Shown: positions 1 to 10,600 of the stretch, piece by piece
How the letters are laid out: each line of letters opens with the position of its first letter
Position numbering within the stretch: the first letter of the stretch is position 1
Origin: Aspidiotus rigidus
Lineage: Eukaryota; Arthropoda; Insecta; Hemiptera; Diaspididae
Reading direction: 5' to 3'
Assembly: GCA_035079385.1 (NCBI GenBank)
Contig: JAVHKY010000071.1
Coordinates: 2,358,001-2,422,000, forward strand
Length of the DNA stretch: 64,000 bases
Translations under genes and position numbers: made by a program
Notes under the pieces: model-generated
Seen by the model: only the letters and a program-made list of their open reading frames with translations
The model's database searches: none
Told to the model about the DNA's origin: nothing

Positions 1-284
1 GTGTTGTAGATGGTTCTACACTACGATTAAATATTTACTTGCACTACTCTCTAGATCAGATATTTGCGTCTACACGTCTGTTCAGTTTTATGTATTTTTT
101 TATTTATTTTTTTTTTCATATACTAGCTCTACACCAGGCCTTGTATTGGGCTTTTATTAGGCTTGGCGCTCATGAGTCACTCGCCTAATATACAGTATAC
201 CAGACCAATACTAGGCCAGTGGCGTACCTGGAAAAACGAAATTAGCGTGGAAAATTTTGCCCGCTCCCTCTCTTTCTGTTCTAA
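1..284. other. Unassigned AT-rich sequence
   Basis: No gene is seen. The stretch is AT-rich, with a T-run near 100-118 and several copies of short words such as TATACTAG and CTAGGC that recur through the first 3 kb. It ends at the R repeat copy. Confidence 0.5.
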
Positions 285-519
285 CAGGGAACCTGTTCTT
301 TGGGGGGGGGGGGGGGGTAGAGTTCGAAAAATTTGACGTGCGCCGTCCGACCAAAAACTTGGAAAAATTTTGATTCTCGAGCCATAATATGTGATAGGAA
401 GGAAAAGGACTTCGAAAAACACCATGATGCAAGGGACTCAGGAAAACTTATGAATCTTCAAGATTTTGATTTGAATTCTCAATACCAAAACCAATTCAGC
501 CCATAGAACAGGTTCCCTG
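285..519. repeat. R repeat, copy 1 (CAGGGAACCTGTT ends)
   Basis: This is a dispersed repeat with inverted ends: CAGGGAACCTGTTC at the left and GAACAGGTTCCCTG at the right. The inside has a G-run (301-317) and the words ACTTGG and TTCGAAAA shared with the other copies (1467-1942, 6345-7474, 7878-8440, 13682-14024). The right flank (GTTAAGGAAG) is also shared by most copies, so the true element may extend past 519. No convincing target duplication is visible. Ends starting CAGGG would fit a hAT-type element, but this is an inference. Confidence 0.55.
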
Positions 520-1466
520 CGATCATCCATTGACTTCGTTAAGGAAGCGGTAATTTTTATTCCATTTTTTTCTTCTCTTGCGTTTTTCGTACCCTTTTCC
601 TGTTTCTTTTCTCTTTTCTCGTTTCTCCTTTTTTTTTTCGGGTCTTCTTCATTGAAAAATGTCGACCTTTGACCTTCATTATACTAGGTTTAAATTAGGC
701 TGCTATCGTAAGTTTAGCCTTCATTATATTATAGGTGTTGAAATTCTGCAATTTTCGATTTCAACTCCTTACCGGAATTGAAGTTGCATTGCTGCGGCAA
801 TAGTCGACTGATAACAAATAACGAAATCCATAGCAATGAAAAATCAACCCATTTTCAATATCTTCCGTCAAACTCTCTTATCAATACTTTCTCGTTGCCT
901 ACAAATTTTGGTTACGAGTTACGTACAAACGATGACCAACATTTGCGATACGATGTCTGATCTGCAGACGCCGACTAGGCAATTCCTGATGGTTTCAATC
1001 GAAGTAAGTACTTGACTATAGACAATTAGAATCTCTTATTATTCTGGTTCAATCCGTTAAGGACTTGTACAATCCCAAATCTTAATTAAATTTATTCCTA
1101 CGTCAATATTACTCCCATTTACGAGACTGACGGTTAGATGTTTTACATTTTGTCCGTTAGATTCCAAATAGAAGAAGAATCGTTTGAGCGGACGTCCCCC
1201 TCTCGTTACAAAAAAATTTTTTAAATTCATATTAACAAATTCTCAGTAACATCTCTTTGTAATTATTTATATTATATTTCTCATTTTCCTCTGATAAAAT
1301 TTCAGCACGTCTTCCACTGCTTCAAATACTCTAGTTAATCCCCTTCTTCCCATTTTCGGCAATAGGCCTAATATAGACTATACAGTATACTAGCCTTAGG
1401 GCCGGATTTAGGAGCTTTAATGCCCGAAACCCGCCCAGGTTTGTGGGGGCCTTTTTTTTTTCTTAA
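520..1466. other. Unassigned AT-rich intergenic sequence
   Basis: No gene is recognised. Polypyrimidine runs lie near 560-650. The short open frames here have no recognisable product. Confidence 0.45.
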
Positions 1467-1942
1467 CCGGGAACCTGTTCAATGGGGGGCTTTTTGAGAA
1501 ATTTGCCATGCGCTGTTCACCGTGCGCCGGTTAAAAAAAAACTTGAAAAAATCCCGACTCTCGAGCCATATATGATAGGAAGGGGACTTGGAAACAATTT
1601 TTACTATCGAGCCATATATGACAGGAGGGGGACTTGGAAAAATTTCGTCTCTCAAGCCATTTATGATTGGAGAGAGACTTAGAAAAATTTGAACTCTCGA
1701 GATATATATGATGGGAGGAGGATTTGGAAAAATGTCGACTCTCAAGCCATATATGATAGGAATTTTTCCAAGTCCCCCTTCTATCATATGTAGCTCGAGA
1801 TTCGAGAAAAATTTAGACTCTCAAACTATATTATACTAGGCTTATAATAGGTCTACGCCTTCTTTACAATAGCTTTATCTTGGTCTAGGCTTCCTTGAAT
1901 TCTCAATACCAAATCCCATGTGACTCATAAAACGTGTTCCGT
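1467..1942. repeat. R repeat, copy 2, with internal ~45-bp tandem repeat
   Basis: The left end reads GGGAACCTGTTC and the right end is a degraded GTGTTCCGTG followed by the shared flank GTTAAGGAAG. Between 1557 and 1760 a unit of about 45 bp is repeated four to five times. Each unit contains CGAGCCATATATGATAGGA then GACTTGGAAAAATTT. The last unit (about 1757-1800) runs into its own inverted complement. Two open frames on opposite strands (1482-1682, 1479-1787) are translations of this tandem repeat, not genes. Confidence 0.6.
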
Positions 1943-2389
1943 GCGTTCCTCGTTTAATTTCGTTAAGGAAGCCGTAGCTTTTTTTTTCAACGTCTCGGGC
2001 TTTGCTCTCGCCCGTACGACGTTTCGAGGACATAAGTGAATGAAAATTTGGGGGCCCAAGGTTCTCTCTAAATCCGGCCCAGCATAGGTACTATACTACC
2101 CCGAAAGCTTGTTAGCTTAAAATATTGTATACTAGACTTGTACTAGGTTATAATATAGGCCTATAATGAAGGAGCAACTTACTATAGCAGCCGAGTATAG
2201 AGTCAAGATTTTGATACAATTGAGTTTGAGTTCAATATATTACTACGATTGAGATCGGTGAATCGATACAATTAAAATTGACTTGTCTATATAATCGAGA
2301 TTGATATTATCTTTACATTGTATTTCTTTGCAAACACCCAAGGACATATACTTGATTCAAAGTGTTTCCATGAAGTAGAGAAATTTACT
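1943..2389. other. Unassigned AT-rich sequence
   Basis: No gene is seen. Words of the type ATACTAGGCTTATA recur as in the flanking repeats. Confidence 0.4.
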
Positions 2390-3415
2390 TGAACTTTTTT
2401 GACACGTTTCATGTCTTTGCTCTGCCCTGACCCCTAATTAAAAATTTTGCGAGTGCCCCCCCCCTCACCCATATCTACTAGCCCGTGGGTGATTCAGAAA
2501 TCTGCGAGTGTAACTCCCCCCAGATCTGCGTGTTCATGCCGCGATTTCACCCGGCCAAGTTTGTATTAGATCAGTGTACTGAAGTTATACTAGGTTTATA
2601 TACTAGGTCTACGCTCCTTTATCCTAGGCCTAAACACTACAGATTGGCTAGTATAAACCTTGTATACTCTTTAACAGTTGATCTTAGTATAGCTTTATAC
2701 TGCTCCTTTATACAAGCCTAAAAAGTCTAGGCCTCTACTAGGCTACATCTTAGCTAGTATAAATCTGGTTTATACTAAGTCCACGCTCCTTTGCGATTTC
2801 ATCACGCGAGTTCACACAGGCCAGTTAATATATACCTACTAGCTTTATAATATAGCTTTATACTAATTTTATACTAGGATTTTACTAGTCTTAAATTAGA
2901 CTTACAATCCACGAAGAAGTCCCCGCCCCCCTTCAGCTCGTTACTCCCCAGAAGCCATTAGCATGAAATATTTTAAAGTAGAATCATACTAAACATAGAA
3001 GGGGCGAACAAGCGGAGCGAGAGAGCCCCAAAAGCTTTTAACTTAAAATATCCTAAAGTAGACTTATACTAGTCGAAGAAGGGGGCTCATTCGCGTGTGG
3101 AGAACAAGAAGGTGGTACTCCCGGATCAAGCAAAGCAGCATGATAAAGACGAACTAGTATTCTACCTCATAAAAGACATGAAACATGATCTTCATTTATT
3201 TGGCTACGCACATTTCTTTTCCTGACCATTTTCCTCCCGCAATAGGGAGAGCCATGACCCTCTGGCCTCCCCTTGGATCCGCCATCGTACTAGGCTACGA
3301 ACGGAGACAAACCAGCGGAGCGAGTAAGTCTAAAAGAAAGGGGGAAGAGCCGTTTTTTCTTTCTTTTTTTCTATATGAATGTAAACACCTTGCACGCAAA
3401 AATAAATATATTTAG
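2390..3415. repeat. U1 dispersed repeat, copy 1
   Basis: This unclassified repeat has a related copy in the same orientation at about 40555-41290. Shared words include GTTTCATGTCTTTGCTC / GTTTCACGTCTTTAGTC, GATTCAGAAATCTGCGAG, GCGGAGCGAG and GACATGAAACATGATC. The interior (2560-2900) is rich in repeated TATACTAGG words. No terminal repeats or coding capacity are recognised. Confidence 0.5.
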
Positions 3416-3503
3416 AGTAAGTCTAACTTACCAATCAAATGGAAGTTATTATAAAAAATCGATTATATTCAAAATAGGCATCGATAAAATTGATAATGTT
3501 AAA

Positions 3504-4118
3504 GGTTGGCGTTATTCGTAGGTATAGTACCTACGGCTAAAACGTTATTCGTAGGTAGTATCCTTACGGGTAAAATGTTATTTGTACTAACTTCTCGCAG
3601 AACCAACACTTGAAATAGCACTGGACGAATATCGGAGCCTGACCTAATCAACTTCTCTATCTCCTTCATGGTTGCCAAGTATGAGTTGAATTGCTCAGTG
3701 CCATGACACGACACCAAGGTGGCTATGTTCATCATGATTGTAGGTACTTCTCGTGAGTATTCAAGGTTCTTGGCGCACACGAGTCTACATCATCCAGAAC
3801 TACATCATCCACAACATCAGTATCAAGGGAGGGTGTTGACTGGCTGGTAGAAGCATGAGTACTCTTGTAATACCGTGGGTGGAATTGAGCCTCGGAAAAC
3901 ACAGAACGAAGGGAGCCAGTGTCGTGTTCCCGCTTCAGCAGGATATGTCTGCATAGTGCTTGGTGATTGCAAGAAAATGTATAGGTGCACTGCGTGGTTC
4001 GACAGTCATATGTGTAAGCCTCAGTGTCGTACATCTTGCAAACGCCTCCCTCTGCAATACTCATGTACTGTCTGCGTTCTTGCAGGGTCTTCAAGCTTTT
4101 GTGAAAGAGCATGTGCAT
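3504..4118 (-). pseudogene. SWIM-finger transposase fragment (MULE)
   Basis: The minus-strand frame starting near 4118 contains CTYTFSCNHQALCRHIL, which has the spacing of a SWIM zinc finger (C-x-C-x(n)-C-x-H) with the second cysteine replaced by Tyr. Downstream is FHPRYY, resembling the tail seen after SWIM fingers in ZSWIM/MULE proteins. A second frame (3499-3780) continues the same strand after a frame break. No catalytic DDE region is present. SWIM fingers commonly sit at the C-terminus of MULE transposases, which agrees with the 9-bp target duplication. It is read as a dead fragment and not a host gene. Confidence 0.6.
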
Positions 4119-4311
4119 CTACGCTCATTGAGCTTCAGAGACGCTGCGAGAAGTTACTACCGACAAGATAATTCCTGCGTCATACTTCAATACAGAAATA
4201 TTTGTCACAAGACATGATAATATAGGGCGAGAAGATAATTTGAGAGTCATTGTACTATACCTACGAATAACGTTTTAGCCGTAGGTAGTATACCTACGTA
4301 TAATCACTTCC
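3504..4311 (-). mobile_element. MULE-like DNA transposon with perfect 9-bp TSD
   Basis: The element is bounded by a 9-bp direct repeat AATGTTAAA (3495-3503 and 4312-4320). The terminal inverted repeats begin GG and run about 60 bp; the best shared core is GTACCTACGGCTAAAACG-like. The 9-bp duplication and GG start fit Mutator-like elements. It is 808 bp long, so internally deleted or non-autonomous. The minus strand carries a transposase C-terminal remnant with a SWIM-type motif. Confidence 0.8.
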
Positions 4312-4320
4312 AATGTTAAA

Positions 4321-4479
4321 TCGATATCAATACGATGTATCTCATAAGGTCTAACATAAGATTAACTAGGGGTGGTGTTGATTATAAATTTGGAACAAAA
4401 TTCAAAAAATCATTTCAAATATCTCCAGGATACGTTAGGTAAAATAGGCTCCGCGCAAATATTTTTTATTAATAATTAA
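4321..4479. other. Short AT-rich spacer
   Basis: No feature is seen between the MULE and the hairpin that precedes the TAF1-like copy. Confidence 0.4.
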
Positions 4480-4552
4480 AGCGTTGCGTGGAAAAGGGGC
4501 CTTCATCTAATGTACTAGACGAAGGCCCCTTTTCCACGCAGCGCTTCAATTA
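4480..4552. repeat. Long near-perfect hairpin
   Basis: Two arms of about 33 bp pair around a very short loop. The core GGAAAAGGGGCCTTC is matched by GAAGGCCCCTTTTCC. The outer part (GCGTTGCGTG / CACGCAGCGC) has one mismatch. It sits 130 bp before the first exon of the TAF1-like copy. It may be a minimal foldback element or the arm pair of a deleted TIR element. Confidence 0.7.
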
Positions 4553-4679
4553 TTTCCTCAAACTAATGATGTATTGTTGATCAAAGTATTCAGCGGTTGT
4601 ATTTAGTGTTATGTTTTATATAATTTGTTACTCCTTCGAGAGTACATTTCTTTGTATCAAAATGAATTGTTGATTTTAG

Positions 4680-7600
4680 CACACCGATGATATCAAACGA
4701 CGAGCCTTGCAGCTCAAATTTCCCAGGGAAACTGTCACCCGTAAACGACGAAAATTTAATACTGATAGAAATTATCATCTCGATTATTTGAAAAAGCAAT
4801 CTAAGCGTGTCAATCGAAGACGTACGGATCCTCTCGTCGAGTTGTCAACTGTGCTGGAGTTGATATTAAGCGAATTGCGAACTCTACCTGGAGTGCAACC
4901 TTTCATGTTTCCGGTGAGCGCTAAATCTGTGCCAGATTATTTAAACATAGTCAGTAGACCTATGGATTTACAAACTATTCGAGAGAATTTACGTCAGAAA
5001 AAATATCAAACAAGAGAGGATTTTTTGTGCGACATTAATCAGATTTTAGAGAATTCGGCGCTCTACAACGGTAAGGACCAATCGTAAAATGAGGATTTTT
5101 GAAAATTTACATAATACGCCAAATACGGTACCAGGAACTTATTTCAAAAGAATAATTTTCGCAGGTGCGAAAAGTCAATTGACGTTGGCTGCCAAAGGTA
5201 TGCTTGATGTATGTGTCGATCGGTTGGCTCAGAATGAAGGCAGACTGATGACTTTGGAGAAGATGATCAATCCTTTGCTAGATGATAATGATCAAGTCGC
5301 ATTATCTTTCATACTTTCTAGTATCATCGATAAGCTGACGATGATGTCAGAATCGTGGCCATTTGCGAAGCCGGTCAATAAACATGCTGTGAAGGATTAT
5401 TACGATGTAGTCGAACATCCTATGGATTTAGAAACAATACGTAATAATATCAAAGGTACGGACAGATTTGCATTAAAATACGTACGATTATCATACGTAC
5501 TGCGCATTGATTATCCTGTATATTCATTGTACAATGTATTCGGTGCCGACTGCCGAACCTTTCTGTTTCAGTCCATAAATACCATTCCCGAGAAGCTTTT
5601 TTAAACGATATTAGACTAATATTTGATAACTGCATAGTATACAATGGTCAAGGTTCTTCGTATTCAGCTAGAGCAGAAGTGGTACTGAATGCAGCTGAAG
5701 CTCGTCTAAGTGAGGTACTTACTAATCTTTTTAAATTCATTATTCAATAAAATTAATGTCATCAACATTTTTCAAAGAAGTTCGTACCAGCATTGTCGGA
5801 GTTGAATTATTGTAGGTAATTATTTTTTAAAACTCATTCATCACTATTCCTGATGGTAGCCTATTTATACCTTTGTAGTTCGTGTTCCATCTTCATCTTT
5901 CATTCTGCCCATCGACAAACTTAGGAAGAACTCTGGCAATCATGAGATAAAGGAAATAGGTAGTACTTATATGAATAAGCTGTTTAAAGAGTATTTCTCT
6001 GCGTACATATGATCGTTACTAAGCCATATTTATATGGATCGCATTTAGCGAAATCAAACCAAGTGACACTTTTATAGTTTCAAAATATTTGAGTATAAAC
6101 CAGCTACTAAGACACCACATAAAGCTGATTTGCTTTTGTTTTCTATTTTCTTTCGGGTTTCACTTATCGAACACGTTCCACTGACATGTAGGCCTACCCG
6201 TAAATAAGAAAAAAAAAAAATATATACATATATACCATATCACTATCTAGGTTTGATTTCGCTTAAAGAGGTCTATTACCGAATAAAGTAGGATTGTATT
6301 TCATTCTCTGGGGAAAAAAATTGGGATGCCATTGCAAATTTTGAAACGGCAAACTGGGAACCCGCAAGAGTCATATACCACTACAGAAGGCCTTTTAAAA
6401 AGTAGATTTTCCAAATCCTCCTCTTATCTAATAGGTATATAAAGTAGAATGTTTGTCTGTATATCTGTCTGTATGTTCGTCCATAACTTTCGAACGCCTT
6501 CCTTCACCTATCGACCTGGAATTTTTTTTGAAAAATTTCGTTTTTTCTGGGTCAGGTTCTTAAATACATTTCGATGTTTTGACTCCCCGAAGGTGGAGTA
6601 GGGGACGACAAAATTAGGAAAAACGGGCATTATCGAGTACTGAAACAGCTTTGCGCTGTACGTTAGACCTACGCGCGTTGAGTGGCGCAGTTTTGAAAAT
6701 TGAATTATTGTGATAACTCGAGTATAACTCATTTTTATGAAAAATTAAAGAGAACAAAAATTGTAGCCCCTGTAATTTCCTTTCGAATAGGAGGAAATTT
6801 TGTGACTACAGTATTCGCTGTACTTCCATACTAAGTTAAGTTATTTTATTCACAGTTTTAAAAACACCTACATAAAGGATTTTACATCCGGTATCTCATA
6901 CAAGAACCAATGTCTAGACACGGTGCGCACTGCGGTGCGCACTGCGTATGGGCTAGCGGAAATTACCCTTTTTTTTACCTGTTGTCCGTGTGTTTTCTTA
7001 GGGACTGGCAAAATGTCAATGGATTTGTCTGTATTCTGCTGCGATACAGGCTTCACGCGTTAAGTCAGCTCTCAAGTGAATTATTTTTGAACTGGTGAAT
7101 TTTGCAAAACTCTTTCCACTGTTTCTTTTTTAAAAATTCATCTGAATTCCAAGATACCTACAAAACACACATACCTACAAGATACAGATACCTATAAAAC
7201 ACAGATATCTATTCAACACACAGCTAGCGGTTGGCGACGCGCCGTCGGCGCGTCGCCAACCGCTAGTCATATATAGCTCGGAGGAGGAAAATTTTCCAAG
7301 TCCCACTCCTATTATATACTGTATATAGCTTGAAGGAGCCCTTTCAAATAATTATATATCCAATGCTTCATACACCAATTGGCTTAGCCCCTTTAATGAG
7401 CCAGATATGTAACACCATAAGACTCAAAATGCCCTTCCAAGGTACCCCATAGAACAGGTTCCCTGTCTCCTCTCGTTTAGCTCCGTTACGTAAATTACCT
7501 GAAAGTACTCCCCTCCCAACAAAAGAGATGGCGGAGTTGCCGCTAAAAAAAAGGTTACCAATTAAATGAGAGAGAAAATACTACTCACACAACTTAGGCT

Positions 7601-10600
7601 AGGTATTTGAAATACAACCTTAAATATACAAAGCAGTTTGATGATACGATCGTTTTTTACAATAATTATCAGTGTAAAAAAATAACATCCTTAGAGCATA
7701 CCGGAACATCCATCAATTCACAGAGTCGCAAATATTCCTCTTAATAAAAATTCCCTTCTCCCTCTTCCTCTCATGTCGAGAGATGTGCTACCTATTATTT
7801 TCTCCTAAAATTTTTCATAAGGGGGGAGGGGAATTTCTACTTTTGATGATGATTTCAGTAATGAAGAGGCTTTTGAAAGGAAACCTGTTTTATGAGGGGT
7901 TTTTTGAGAAATTTGCCGTGTGCCGTCCGGCGAAAAACTTGGAACAATTCCGACTCCTATTGTTTATAGCTTAAGGGATGAAATTTCTATCATAATGTAG
8001 TTCGAAAGTAGAGAAAAATGTGGACTCTCGAACTATAATATTCTACTAGGCTTATAGTGGAGCCCTATAAATACGAATGAGGACATGGTCCGCCATATTT
8101 AGTCGTTACGTCATCATTTATCTCCATAGCTCCCTATTCGGATGAGGAGTTTGTGTGATTATTAGTGAACCTATTTTGCATTTCTCAATAGTGTTGAGTC
8201 CTGCATTTTGCTTTGGCACTTAGTCTAGTATGTTCTCTTACTATTTTCAAATCATGATAAACCGTTATCAGTCATTAGAATAGGAGACTGTGAAAATAAT
8301 AATGACGTAACGACTAAATATGGCGGTCCATGTCCTCATTCGTATTTATAGGGCTCGACTTATAGTAGGTTTATATTACGTTTAGGCTTCCTTAAATTCT
8401 CAATACCTAAACCAATTTGACTCATAAAACAGGTTCCCTGCGTTCCTCGTATAACTTCGTTAAGGAAGCCGTCGTTTTTTGGTCGAATATGATCAGTAGG
8501 TACTCGTATTTTTTTTTTCTCTCTATCTCTTAACGAAATACGTAGTACATTTCCATATATTAGATGGAGAGGGGGCAGGGAATTTTTTTACGACCTGCTC
8601 TAACCAGGTTGTGGCACCGAATTGAACGCTTTCTGGTAGTCTACAATATGTCCGGCTTTTTATCGAAACTTGCACTTATGTGAAACTCGAACGCTTTACG
8701 CAGGCGAGCAAACGCGGTCACGGGCTATTCTTCTTTTGTTCTTTGCGCCTCACCCAGTATTATAGCTGGTCAATGAGCACTTGTTCTTTTATGTATTCTT
8801 CTTACCTCTTTTCTGTTTTTCTGTTAAGATGTTATTGTTTTCTAAGTGGTCATGCATGCTATAAAATATACTTTATAACTTGTATCAAATACACTGTACT
8901 AATACCGGAAACTCTACTGGATTTTTGAACCGAGCGGCAGGGATTGGTATTAGCTCATTTTCAGTTGTGTTAGTATGTTGGACCCGCATTGAATGCATGT
9001 GTATTAGTGATATTTGTTATCAATCGATATAGACAGACAAGAAAAATTGATTATTAGTAGTCAATTAAGTAATATTTTTGTGAAGGTTTCAAAGCAATCC
9101 GTTCTATCTTGGATTAATTATGAATTTTTGAAAACCGCGTTTTTCCCATATACGCGATGCTTCATCTTTGTACCAATAGTCCAGACCGATAGGTTGCGCT
9201 GGTTACACGTAGAAAAGCGCTCAATATATTTTAGATGGGAATTTCCGGTATTGGTAGTACACTATAATATTATTTGCCTGTATGCAGGCAAACCACTGGC
9301 CTATATTTAGCAGGGTCCTTGCTGTTTCCCTATTTCGGCAGTAATTATGTGACGGCTTGCGTGAGGTACAATGGGACTGATTCTGTTTCTTCCAAATACT
9401 TGTTGGTTGTTGAACATGGTCAGCTAATGTATAGCGTACTGCAGTCAGTATTTTGTATCAGAGGTTTTGGACCTTGTCATGCCCTGGCGCTTTTCAGTTT
9501 CTTAATCTCTTCATGACTTGGGCTAGTTCAGTAGCTGTTTTGGCCGCATATTTGTAGTTTTCTTTATTTCCTTGATCCAGTGTGCTTTGCTTTCATGCTC
9601 CACCTTTTCCGACCATAAGCCCTACCAGTATGTGGTCACTTCTTTTTTTGTTGGTACATTTCATTTGTTTGTTGAGTGCCTCCTTTTATATTTCTAGAGA
9701 ACCTTTTCTCATCAACCTTGTCTTCTCTTTTTTGGTAGCTTGTTGGGTATTCTCTCAGCTTTGCAGCCTTATTCATGAGCTTTTGTTTTATTGTGTTCTT
9801 CTGCATTTTGGTTTTCGTCTTCATACTTTGTATGACTCTTATATTTCCTTTTTAGTCTTTCAAACATGTTTTTCGCTCTTTTGCTATTATTATTAATATT
9901 ATAGTGCTGTTCTACAATTGGCTAACTACGGCTGTTGGAGAAGAAGAAAATACCTACCTACGACTGTCCTTTAAAGCTAAAATAATAATTAAAATTTCTT
10001 TCAGTACGATGAACATATTAGTATTTTGGAACAAAACATTGAACTTGTACAGAGAAAGGCTGTCATCGAATCGTTGAATACATCTTGGTGTTGTGTTGTC
10101 GATGATTACAATCAAGAGGTAAGTAAGTTAAAATACCCTAAAAACCACCATTCTCTTTGATCAGCATCTTGATTGGGTCAATTAAAGTTGAAATGTACTG
10201 TTCTATGAATTAACAAGCATTTGAAAAACGTTTCCTCCGATTCGGGATCGCAAATAGAAAGTAAGAAGTACGAAGACGTTAAAATGGAATGTCAGCGCAG
10301 CATCATCACAGCAGAAATATTAGCTGATGGTAAATACCGTATTTTTGTACTAAGTACTTTCCACTATTCAAGATGTTGGAAGACCTTTAGCAAAGTCCTG
10401 TTTTCTCCAGCGTATAAGAAGATACAGGCTACGTGTTCAGAGGCTGACTGCGAATCTCTCTAACCCACTTCTTTTAGTGAAGTCTTGGCCGATTTCATCA
10501 AAAATTCTACTTATAGTCCAACTAATTTTTTCAGATTTATGTTGCTCTAGCGAAGATGGCGATGAAGCACAGAATAGTGTGATAAAGAAAGTGTCGAATG

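Noticed and set aside
1479..1787. 102-residue minus-strand frame with repeated IIYG motifs
   Set aside because: The repeats come from the 45-bp DNA tandem array in R copy 2; the opposite strand is open too.
4707..5087. Start of the TAF1-like copy at 4707
   Set aside because: The codon there is TTG inside an exon that begins at a splice acceptor at 4680; TAF1 homology extends upstream of it to 4680.
9582..9896. Plus-strand frame rich in Phe/Leu/Ser resembling a membrane protein
   Set aside because: It is the antisense of the A-rich, lysine-coding part of the decayed non-LTR retrotransposon on the minus strand.
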